NCBI RefSeq assembly: GCF_021155775.2
Contig: NC_060237.1
Location: forward strand, 25,758,778 to 25,822,777
Direction of reading: 5' to 3'
Length of the DNA stretch: 64,000 nucleotides
Source: Neodiprion pinetum
Lineage: Eukaryota > Arthropoda > Insecta > Hymenoptera > Diprionidae
A program made the translations under genes and the position numbers. A model generated the notes under the pieces. It saw only the letters and a list, made by a program, of their open reading frames with translations, had not been told where the DNA came from and did no database searches. Positions 10,485 through 20,455 of the stretch are shown here, piece by piece; within the stretch, counting starts at the first letter, position 1, and the number at the start of each line of letters is the position of its first letter.

Positions 10485-11844
10485 TCATTTATGGCAAGGT
10501 TGATTAACATTGACGATTCTTGACTGATAATGTCCTCCGACCGCGTAATCAACTCGTGGCGTAACAGGTGATACATGATGTTGCGCGTAGTGAACAACCG
10601 CATTCTGCACCGCAGGTTGATGAATTTTTACCGGAATGTGAAATATCGGTTGGTGTACAATTGGCTGATGGATTTTCGGCGCCACGTGAACCACGGGTTG
10701 ATGGATCTTTTGAACGTAATTAACCATCGACTGGTGCACCGGTTGATGTATTTTCTGCACGTAATGCAGCATCGGCTTATGATAGTTTGGGGCGTATTGA
10801 AGCATTGGCTGGTGAGCATTCTGCACGATTGGTTGATGTATATTTACGTACGAAATCCGAGGTTGATGCATTTTCTCGCAGTCAGCATGCGGCGACGCTG
10901 CTGCAGAAACCTTGACGATTGGTTGTTGGGCTGTTTTATAAACAATACCCGGGCTGGCTTGCTTGTTCGTGTGAGCTGGGGTGAAATAGATCGGTTTAGG
11001 TTGTGTCACGTGTTTTGGAGGCAGGTAAGAGATCTGTTGGAACACCTGCTTCGGGTAATAGGACTGCGTTTGCATCGGCGGTTTGACCATCGGTTTACTG
11101 GGAACAACGAACATTCCCAAATCCTTACTATCTTCGCATGGAATCTCTTTGACAAGCGGCGTTTTTACCGGGTGAATAAGCTGCACTGGCTGAATATGCT
11201 GAATCGGCTTCACGTAAGAAATCGGCTGCTCTTTTACAGTCGGAGCGTAAATCGGCTGTTGGATGTACTGAACCTGGTGTTTGGCTTCAACGTTGTACGC
11301 TTCGTGATGTACTGCTGGTCTCTGAATCGTCTGGTAGATCATTTTCGGAATCACTGGTTTTTGGTATTCCGCTGTTACTACCTTCGGCATCTGGTGATAA
11401 GTCGGAATTATCAAAGGACTGTGATACGTTTGCGGTACGTGGTGGGTGGAAACTCCAGATGCAGGGGGTAAGGAACACGGCGATGATACTCCGTGGTTGA
11501 GGTATCGTTTCAGTTTCAAACTCATCCCCTCCGTCTCTTCCTTCGTGTTAGACATCATCTCCGGTGAACCTCGGGCTCCGAGTCTCTCGAAGAAGATCCC
11601 CGAAAGCCCCAGAAGGCACATGATCTATCGCGAATGAAAGAGAACGCTTTATTGAAAAAAAATATATATTTATATTTCTTCTATACTAAATTGGGGGTAA
11701 CGATATTCTTTTTACTAGATTATTTAAATTTTTTCTTAGCAACTTTCAGTCCAAGCGGTTATATCCCGGGTATATAATTGGGAACGCTGATGAGAGTAAA
11801 CGAAAAATCTTCAAGAGATTCGCTCTTACCAGTAGCCTAAACAT
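10485..11844 (-). CDS. Secreted His-Gln-Pro repeat protein, two exons
   Basis: Exon 1 (11844-11830) encodes M-F-R-L-L and ends at a GTAAGA donor; exon 2 (11624-10485) continues in phase, giving 384 aa. Together they make a clear signal peptide (MFRLLIMCLLGLSGIFF, cleavage probably soon after), whereas exon 2 alone would give only a partial one. The mature protein is rich in His, Gln, Pro, Tyr and Val. Its C-terminal third is built from a degenerate repeat of the type K-I-H-Q-P-[VI]-[VH]-x-x-[AV] (KIHQPVVHVAPKIHQPIVHQ and similar, at least ten HQP or HKP units). Only two Cys occur between signal and tail (PCED, ADCE) and one near the C-terminus (PCHK). I do not recognise a named family. A structural extracellular role is inferred. 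A TATAAAA box lies about 100 bp upstream. Confidence 0.85.
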
Positions 11845-12535
11845 GGCTGTCGAATGGAATGGAAACTTGAGACGAGCGATGGTTTAAAAGATAGACGAGA
11901 CGAAGAGCTGGACTAGGAGCTTAAGATACGCGTCTCGTTATTTTATAAACTTGCGCGTTGGTCAGCAGGCGTGGTACTAGTCGAATGAAATCTCACGGAA
12001 TTCCCTTATCCAGAGCAAAAAGTTGCCCCAACATCTGACGCAACGTGTCATACGCCGCGACGACGTGTATGTAGGTATTTCCTGAACACGATTCGTGTAC
12101 TGGTCAAGCCCATATACGTTTCCTTGCAGTTTCACATTAGTGTCATAGCGTCGTAGATATGTTGCCGCCGTTTACTTATGCGACTTGGAAAACAAATAGA
12201 AAAGTACAAGAATAATTGTGCGACCTATAACAGTAGGCTTGATTGCGTTATAAGTATATCTGGTTCGTTAAATGACTTGGTTCATTCGTATGTTTGGGAG
12301 TGATCAGAAGGAAATGCGCGTGGATTGAAATCAGCTCGTTATAAATCGTATAGAAAAAAATGATTTATTCTAAAAACATAACGAGAACAACGAAAACATT
12401 AACAACAAGAAAATGTATGTACAGTATGAGTATTTAATTGCGATTCCAAGATCGGGTACCACGTGATTTTTTTTTCTTCTTTCTCTTTCTTTTTGGCAAT
12501 TAGCGTCGATCGTTGAACGTAAATCTGCGCGCGGA
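11845..12535. other. Intergenic region
   Basis: It contains the TATA box of the 10485-11844 gene and the probable 3' untranslated region of the next gene, with a reverse-complement AATAAA at 12364-12369, about 170 bp beyond that gene's stop codon. No other feature is visible. Confidence 0.5.
11941..11947 (-). promoter_or_regulatory. TATA box of the His-Gln-Pro repeat gene
   Basis: The - strand reads TATAAAA, about 100 bp upstream of the start codon at 11844, which matches the spacing at neighbouring genes. Confidence 0.6.
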
Positions 12536-13461
12536 TCAGTGCTTCCAGCCTCCGTGTCCTTTGCTGCTTTGGTGATGGAAGACGTGCTTGTATACCGGTA
12601 CGTGAACGGCGTACGGCTTCGGGATTGGTACCGGGAAATGTTTTTCCACGGTGACAGGATACGGTTTTTCAACAACGTACGGGACCTGAAAGACAATTTT
12701 TTACTCGTGAATTTCAGAGAGAGCAAGAAAAGGAAGTAAAAAAATCTAGTCCAGTACTCGCTTGTATCGCAGACTGAATCATGCGTGCGGCTCGATTGTC
12801 CGTCTGACCGTATCGCCTACGTTACTACTTACGCCCGGATATGATCACTGCTGTTTATAATGGGTATAAATACTGAGCGATCTGCGGACTCTCACGATCG
12901 TTAGAAAGGAGAACGGAATTGACTTTGGTGTGTTAGTCATTTTTGAGAATTACAATTGGCGATGTGTTACCTTCTTTTCCACGACGTAAGGCTCCGGTTT
13001 TTCTACCGGTATTTCAACGTGCTTGATAACTTCAACGGGAACTGGGTGCGGAACCTGCACTTGGACTTGGTAAGGCTGCGGAATCGGGACTTTGATGTGC
13101 TGGGGAACGGCGACTGGCACCGGATGCGGTATTGGGATGGCATATTTTTTGTATATTGGTATCTCGACTGGTTTCGAGGTTTCGTGGTACGTCGTTCCGC
13201 CGTGCCCATGTTCTTCTTCGCCGTAATGACTGGCCGAAGCTAGCCCCACTATCGTTGCCAATATCTAAATTCAACCAGACAAATGATGATCACCCTCCTT
13301 TTTCTCACTCCAAAATTCATTTACCGGTTTTGAGTTTTGAGTTGGGAATAAGTAGAAAAAAAAAAAAAAAAAGTAAATAAAAATAAAAGCGAAACTAAAT
13401 TTTTCTCTCTCTCTTTCACGCGCCGGAGCTACGTGCAGTTACTACTTACAAAAATCTTCAT
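12536..13461 (-). CDS. Secreted Pro-Val-Glu-Lys repeat protein A, three exons
   Basis: Exons 13461-13450, 13264-12971 and 12685-12536 join in phase 0 to 151 aa. Exon 1 encodes M-K-I-F before a GTAAGT donor. Exon 2 supplies the rest of the signal peptide (MKIFILATIVGLASA) and a short Glu/His/Gly spacer. From about residue 34 the protein is nearly all Pro-Val-rich units such as IPIYKKYAIPIPHPVPV, then VEIPVEKPEPYVVEKK, and it ends PVYKHVFHHQSSKGHGGWKH. There are no Cys and no Rebers-Riddiford chitin-binding consensus. Such low-complexity Pro/Val proteins occur among insect cuticular and other extracellular matrix proteins; assigning it to cuticle is inference. It is a close tandem paralogue of the 15405-16280 gene, with the same C-terminal exon length (50 codons including stop). 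A TATATAAA box lies about 110 bp upstream. Confidence 0.88.
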
Positions 13462-13571
13462 GGTCCTGATGTCGGATCAGGTGTGTGTGGTGTGTTTCGA
13501 TTACACGAGGAACCTTATTGCACTTCGCTTCGGTCCGCGATGCTTTGATGCTTTCAAAGTCACGGCCATCA

Positions 13572-13579
13572 TTTATATA
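13572..13579 (-). promoter_or_regulatory. TATA box of PV-repeat gene A
   Basis: The - strand reads TATATAAA about 110 bp upstream of the start codon at 13461. Confidence 0.6.
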
Positions 13580-15072
13580 CTGCCGCTACTTTCTCCCTTC
13601 TCTCGGAGGCTGTTCCATATTATTATGATTTCATTCCGATATTGGGGATTGAACGGTACTGCTAGAAATATTCCAAATTGGTGCAGGATTGTTGCAGGTA
13701 TTAATTTGAACGTGACCGCTTCAACCTCGTTAATCTAATTAGATCGAATGTTCGTTTTTTTTTTTTCTTGTTTAATTTCACACTAAAATATTAACAGTTC
13801 CCATCTGATTCCACGTATGTGTATAGAAATTGCGGCTTCCTTGGCTGTACGTATTTTTTATTTTAAATACTAAATTAAAAATTTAATTTCCCGGAAGAGG
13901 TTTTATACTGTGTTAATACCTTGATAGAAATTTGGTGTTATTTATGCAAACTAGATAGACCATCCGAAAAACTGTCGTAATAGGTTAATCAATTCTATCA
14001 CTCGGCGAAAGAAAGTGAGTGCTGTTCCACGTTCGCTATTGTAATTGATAGGTTTTCTACGTTTCCTGGTAGATATAATAACCCGCAGAAAACTGTCGCT
14101 ACAATAAAATTCAAATTGAATTTCTCAAAGAGTATGGCGGCATCACGATATTGGTTGATTAATGTTACCTTTCTACAGAATCCATATATTTCTCATATTC
14201 AACGTCAGTACCTTTCACAACATTTTTTCACTCGTGACGCATTTTGTATAATACATATTGTATAAGAGATTTTTCATAATATATAAAAAGTTATTCTTCA
14301 TCGGTCAGCGATTCCATGGTCAATTAATGATTATTTTGAAAATCTGAAATGTGGAATTTGGAACGCTTTACAATCGCGCAAATTAATTCTCGCGCTGAAG
14401 CAGTATTTGGTCGAGTTTGCTAAGAGTAGGTATAATTAAAACAAAGTTAGCAACACAGCGTCCACCACTTCGCGGGGCGTTCCTCTCGATCGAAGACCCC
14501 TTCCAAAATCAACCATGAGACTGAGATTAACGTAAAGAGGCTGGAGTGAAAGTGCGTCTCGCAAGTAAAAGTAGTTCTGCACGCTACCGAGGCGGTAGAT
14601 TCATAATATACAGGTATCAACGTCCTTTACGTATATGCTCCGACTCGTTACGGTAAATCGAAATCTAGTTCCTGTATAACTATTTCATCCTGATCTCCAC
14701 GCTACCCGTTAAAATGACGAATTGAGAAATTTGAAGAATTTCCCGTAATTTGAAAACGATTTATCACACGAGCTGAATCTTGCATTTCGTATCGTCGATA
14801 CACATAGAACAGGGACTTAAATAAACATTATAAACGCTTACTTAAATTTTTCTTTTTTTTTTCTTTTTTTATTAGAAATCATTTATATAGAGAAAAAGCA
14901 GGAAAACACTTATAAAAAATAAACGTACGAAAATAGTCAACAATACACAGTATAACATAAACAAATTCGTCCTATTTACATATGAATATAGTTTTTAAAT
15001 TACTGCGGCTGTGCGGGTGCTGAGTACGTTTAGTCGATGCCGGCCGCAGGTTGGAAAACGCCAGTGGAGTGA

Positions 15073-15090
15073 GGGGGGGGGGGGGGGGGG
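15073..15090 (+). repeat. Homopolymer G run (18 G)
   Basis: An unbroken run of 18 G is followed directly by TATATATAAT. It lies about 315 bp beyond the stop codon of the 15405-16280 gene, so on that gene's sense strand it would be a C run just past the likely poly(A) signal. True length is uncertain because such runs are hard to sequence. Confidence 0.8.
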
Positions 15091-15404
15091 TATATATAAT
15101 CAATTTATTTCTCGGTAAAAGTATAAATGTGCTCAGGTAATTGTCTTTCTCTTCTTCTTACCACTCTTTTTCAAATAATCATTTACGAAGTATTATTTTC
15201 TCCAGAGGGTTTTTCTCCGATACTCATTGTAGGCATTGCCATAATGGGCCTAGTTACTCGTTTTGTCAAGCAGAGGGGTATTCGAGGATACGTATTTTTG
15301 TTTTCGTTCCAACTTTTACGTAGATTTTTTTAAATTAAGATAGTTGCCGTTTTCTTGTATGGCGTTAAAATTTAGATGGTGATAATTTGACATATGGCCG
15401 AAGT

Positions 15405-16280
15405 TTAGTGCCAGCCTTTACCGTGTCCACCGGACGAAGTGTGATGGAAAACGTGCTTGTAAACTGGCACGTGAACTGGGTACGGCTTGGCAATTGGAAC
15501 GGGGAATTTCTTCTCGACGTATACCGGGTAGGGCTTTTCAACGACGAAGGGTACCTGTCCGGATGCAGAAAAAAAAATAATAACAACATTGCAGTTAACA
15601 CGAGGTTATTAAAATCTCAAATTACCTCTAGAAATTCTGATTTTTATTTTTTTTTATTTTGTTTGTTCTCGATTGCTTACGTGTTTCTCGACGGTGTATG
15701 GCTCGGGCTTTTCAACCGGAATTTCAACGTGCTTTATAACTTCCACGGGGTAGGGATGAGGGACCTGAACCTGGACATTGTACGGTTGGGGTATGGGGAT
15801 CTTGATTTCTTGAGGCACTTGTACCGGCACGGGATGAGGAATTGGTATGGCTGTTGAAAAGAAGATGTGCGAATGATTAATCGATCGACGAAGAACCGAA
15901 AGTTGATAATTAGCACAGAATTGGATGAACACTTTTTTCATGCAATCGATTGCACATATCAATGAATGCAAGCCGGTGTCAGACTTACCATACTTCTTGT
16001 AGATGGGAATGTGCACGGTTTTTGTCTTTTCTTCGTAGGTTGACTTGCCGTGATCTTCTTCGTATCCACTGGCGCTGACCACCGTGGCAAGGGCCAAAAG
16101 TCCCAGAGTAAAAATCTAGAATTTAATCATTTTCCTCATTATACGATCGTGGATTTGAACGAATTCTTGAATTTATTCAATTTTAGCGTTATTGATGTTA
16201 GTGAAATTTGGCCGTCAATATATTTTCATCAAATATTTATCCGGACACGAGTCTACCGTAATGCTTACAATTTTATTCAT
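15405..16280 (-). CDS. Secreted Pro-Val-Glu-Lys repeat protein B, four exons
   Basis: Exons 16280-16269, 16115-15989, 15850-15681 and 15554-15405 join in phase to 152 aa. Exon 1 is M-N-K-I before GTAAGC; exon 2 completes the signal peptide MNKIIFTLGLLALATVVSA. The mature protein follows the same plan as the 12536-13461 paralogue: a short acidic/Lys spacer, IPIYKKY, AIPIPHPVPVQVPQEIKIPI, VEIPVEKPEPYTVEKH, and a 50-codon last exon ending PVYKHVFHHTSSGGHGKGWH. It differs by an extra phase-1 intron (15851-15988) that splits KKY from AIPIPHP. Role as an extracellular structural protein is inferred from composition and neighbours. A TATATAAG box is about 75 bp upstream of the start codon. Confidence 0.88.
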
Positions 16281-19200
16281 GTTTGTAAATGTGCGGGGGA
16301 TGTGCTGACGCAAGGATTCAAGTGTTGAATGTCGTCAGGGGGCGAGATTTCAGCTTATATACTTGGATCGAATCTACCACCTTTCACCAAAAGCCTGCGG
16401 TATGATATACACATACACACACTCCTCTTCCGTTCTGACACATGTAACTTGGGGATTGGTCAATACCTACACATTTTCTACAACACTCGAGACTCTGGCT
16501 CACAGATGCTGCTTAGATAGCGATTTGAAAGGAAGTCCATTGTACAAAGCTGAGCTCTGTCTTTTTTACATCGTAACTTTGTAAAGCAACAGTTTTCTGT
16601 TTCTGCTCTCATTCGGCATACAAAACCTTTGAAATTTTACCGGTATGACTGAATTTAAGTAACCTGAACCAAAAATTAATTTCAACGGCTGTTGTAAACT
16701 AATTTTAATTATAGTATATCGGTGTATCTTAAACTATATATACCTATGTAGACATACCAAAACTATATCGCTTTATTATGATTGACAATTTTCTCATTTC
16801 TCTCTTTTGGTAGAAAAATTCTGGACTTTCGTTTGATCTTATTTGAAAAAACGATATGTACAATATACTTGAAAAGTAAAAGGACGCGAAAGGTCTAGGA
16901 TAATATGTTATTGACGCCGTACACTCGCCTCTCGCTAAGGTACAAAGAAATCTCCCCGCGGCTGAGTAGGTATTACGCTTTTACACCGGAAGTGATTTGT
17001 TGAGTTTGCTCAAACAATATCGACGTTCCCGGCCCTTATAAACTCGTATTTATAATTGTTACGAAATTTGTATCACAAAAATCAATCACCGTTGAAAGTA
17101 ATTCTATAGATACATTTGTATAATTTTTTCCTACGAAAAAAGTAGAATCACATTGACTGAACTCTTCTTCGAGTGCTTGGTATCGAGTTTCATGTTTTTT
17201 TTTAAAACGGACAATAAATTATCCAATGCTTTTAACACAGTTTGAAAAAGTTTTCCTCCTTCGTCCCATCTGGAAGTACGTGACGCCTCGCTGAGCATGT
17301 GGTAGATCGGACAATAAGCATGTATCGCATGGTTCGTTGTGCCGTGTAAAATGCTTTGCTCACTCTTCCGGGTGTCGTAGGTGAAACTCTTCACTGGTTG
17401 GAAATTGGATGGGGAGGTTATTAATTACAGAGTAAGAGAGTCTGTCTGGCGATGCGTTGCAATTTATTAACTGAAGCGAATCAGAATCACGAAGCATTTT
17501 TCACACCATATATGCATATCGAGTACAGTACCTACTTTTCACTTTAAGATCTAATAAAAGTTATAGGTATTCAAAAATCGATGTTTACACGTAGCGCACG
17601 ATCGTTAATTATAATGTTTGCACGGTTGGAAAGTAATTTGACAGTGATTGAAGCGGTTTTTAACTAACGCCCTTTCGTCGAGTTATAAATATCAATACCT
17701 AATCTTGAATACAATCACACGAATGATGAATCGATCGTCGTTTGAAAACAGTTTCCATCCGTAGGTTGGTTAGCTATTGAAAAAAGGCGATGCAGGTTGA
17801 ACGAATTGCCGGAGTTGTTAATCTCAGACCGTTCATAATCCATTAGTTCCATACTTATATGTGCTGCTCATTCCAGCGCGTTGGCTAACTTCCGGTAAAG
17901 TGTACGTGAACGCCTTGCGCTAACCGACAATATTAGGTACAGGTAATTATTTCTACTGATTCGAATGCAGCTTGAGGCGATTGGAATGGGGAAGGTATTT
18001 CAAATGTGTGGATGACGTAAATAACAGGTGATAGTAACCTTTCGAATTGTTCGTACCATTATCCAGTGTAGCTTTGACTTTCACTGGGAAAACTTCCTTT
18101 AAAAAGACGGCAAAAATAAAAAATAAATAAAAAAACTGCGAAACAGCTATTTCATATGCACTTAGATTTTTTCCTTCCTCTTGTACTGTACGTGGATTTA
18201 TCTCTTGCCGAATCATGGGCAAATAAGCAACTCCTCAAATCGTGCAGATAATTGAATGCTGGCCGAATCTTATTATCCAGCATCGAGCGAAAAAGAAAAC
18301 CAATTGATTGTCTCCAGATGCAGGCATTTCGGCCAGAGAATCGAGTTTGGGTCAATTTGTGACGTGTGATGCGGTTACGCTCTGTTATCCCCGAGACATT
18401 TGCCTTGACGACGACGAAGCTTTACGGTTTCACCCCGCAGACAGCATCATATATCTACCGTGAATTTAAAAAGCTGGGAGTTTCTTCACGCGGTGAAATG
18501 AATCTACGAGCTGTTGCGATATTCTTTTTGTGTATCCAGATATATGTATACACCATATACTGGTGTATAACATTGAATTTAACGGTGAATGTTAAAAGGA
18601 CTAAAAAACGCGATTGCTGTCTGAAAACTCCACCTGTGCAACGACAGGTTTATTATATCTATTATACAGCCTGTACTAATAAAGAATGGACCGACAGTTT
18701 TTAAACTTGAGTCAATAATAAGGCGATTAGTCGAGAATTTACTAATCGTCAGTGCGCGCTTTTATTACCTTTTTAGGTAATTATTTTTTTTTCATCTTAG
18801 CGCGAGTCAGGTATGAGAGACGAGATTGAAATTTTTTAACTCGGAACGCACTTCTTGCTCACAACGCGAATACTTTCGCTGTGCGAAACTAAGCAGCTGC
18901 AGTACTCGCGGTAAGGCGATAAAAATCTTGTTGTTTTGTTTTTCTACTTTTCTTCACAAGCTATTTTATGGATAACGACCCACGTTAGTCATTTGCTTCT
19001 CGCAAAAAACAGTTATTACAAATTCGCGATTTCCTGATTCGATCCTATTTTTTTCTGGTCAAGGAACGCTCTAATGCGGTAATGGTTATGTGATAAAAAT
19101 CTTAAACATTGCATCCAACAGGTGATTAATCTCGTGGAAACTTTTTTTTGTATTTACGGTTTATCATTTCAAACAAAACAAATAATGTACAGCTATTAAT

Positions 19201-19418
19201 ACTTATACATCTATGAAAATATACTAGCTTCGATTATCATTAGTTTAAATATTTAAATACACCATGTAACAGAACAGTGCGTGACGGAAAAATCTGAAAC
19301 GGTTAAATGTGAATTGTGAAACGTCACACTTGCTAATTGTGTAAGGAGAAGCGTATTCTGACGCTGAACTTGTTGACCTGCGTTGCATTTTCCTTTCACA
19401 AAACTGACTGTTTTTCAC
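16281..19418. other. Intergenic region with one weak exon candidate
   Basis: The left edge holds the promoter of the 15405-16280 gene. The rest, about 3 kb, has no gene I can support. A - strand frame at 17131-17394 is preceded by a pyrimidine-rich acceptor-like stretch, but no partner exons could be joined to it. The right end should hold the 3' untranslated region of the 19419-20455 gene. Confidence 0.45.
16354..16361 (-). promoter_or_regulatory. TATA box of PV-repeat gene B
   Basis: The - strand reads TATATAAG about 75 bp upstream of the start codon at 16280. Confidence 0.6.
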
Positions 19419-20455
19419 TCAATGTCCCTTGCTACTGTGAACGATGGTTTTGTATACGGGAATTTTGATCGGGAATCGCTTGATGACTGGCACCGGAACG
19501 TGTTTGTAGACCTTGAACGGCACGGGCTTCTCCACCTTGTAAGGAATAATTTTCTCCACCGGAGTTGGCACCTTCTTTTCGACCTTCGTCACGACGTTTT
19601 TGATCACCTGCAACAGAATTACGCGTAAAGTTTGGAACAAGTTCTTTTTTCCGCGAGGATCTTACCTCGTACGGGACCGGCTGGGACACGTGAACCGCTA
19701 CCGGATAGGGTTGCGGCACGGTTTGTATCACCGGATGAGGGATCTTGACCTCGACCGGTTTGACCACCGGAACTCCAATTTCCTTGACCACCGGGATAAC
19801 GTGAAGCCCGTGTCCCGCGTGACCCCCGCCTCCGATGCTAAAGCCGGAATCCCAGCCTCCATGTCCTGTTAAAGACGGAGACAGTTCAATTTCGCGTACA
19901 GATCGAGCGACGTTTCCCCTTTGCGCGGGTACGATAATACCGCGAGAGGTAGTATTTTCCCAGCCAACGAATCTTTGACGTCTTACTAACAAGCTGCCAG
20001 AAATCATCGGTTCTGGGGAGCTCGAGTCACACTCGATCATCAAAGTATCTCTGTCTCATATATCAAAGTTACTCTATCGAGGCAGAAACACACCTCCGAG
20101 ATCCCAGCCGCCACCGTGACCTCCAAGGCTTGACTCGTCGAGGGAAATTGCTGGCAATTCGTGGCCGTGACCTCCCACAGAAATTTCCCCTAGACTCAGC
20201 CCACCGTGACCTCCGATTTCCCAGCCTGACCCCTGACACCATCCGGCGATCCCCAGTAAAATCACCTTCAAAATACACCTCGCATTAGGAACGCGTCACC
20301 GTTTCATATACAGCTGTGACGAAGCGTTTGAACGAATCTTATTTCACTATCGATCGGCGTTAGTTACCCCCACATTTTATGGGGGTTGCTATTCATCGTT
20401 TGCTTTCGATTCGAATTGCCGCACACTTGTCACTGATTTGGCTCACCGAGATCAT
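19419..20455 (-). CDS. Secreted Gly-His-rich / Pro-Val-Lys repeat protein C, four exons
   Basis: Exons 20455-20447, 20265-20094, 19865-19666 and 19607-19419 join in phase to 189 aa. Exon 1 encodes M-I-S before a GTGAGC donor, and exon 2 continues the signal peptide MISVILLGIAGWCQG. Residues about 17-85 are Gly/His/Trp-rich with several GGHGG units. From about residue 86 the composition switches to Pro-Val-Lys units (HVIPVVKEIGVPVVKPVEVK, then KVEKKVPTPVEKIIPYKVEK), ending PVYKTIVHSSKGH. The two-part plan is shared with the genes at 23995 and 26966, and the ending with all five PV-repeat genes. There is no known enzymatic motif; a structural extracellular role is inferred. A TATATAAG box lies about 190 bp upstream. 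Confidence 0.85.

Larger units (their letters stand above)
13462..15404. other. Intergenic region
   Basis: It holds the promoter of the 12536-13461 gene at its left edge, then about 1.9 kb with no coding sequence I can support. A run of 18 G lies at 15073-15090. A reverse-complement AATAAA at 15104-15109 is a plausible poly(A) signal for the 15405-16280 gene, about 300 bp beyond its stop. Confidence 0.5.

Noticed and set aside
10575..11471. 298-codon open frame on the + strand
   Set aside because: It is the antisense shadow of the His-Gln-Pro repeat gene. Repetitive codons in the real gene leave few stops on the other strand; the translated product has no signal peptide or sensible composition.
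18366..18704. 112-codon + strand frame in the 16.3-19.4 kb gap
   Set aside because: No splice context, signal peptide or recognisable motif. The composition becomes hydrophobic and AT-driven, as expected of chance frames.
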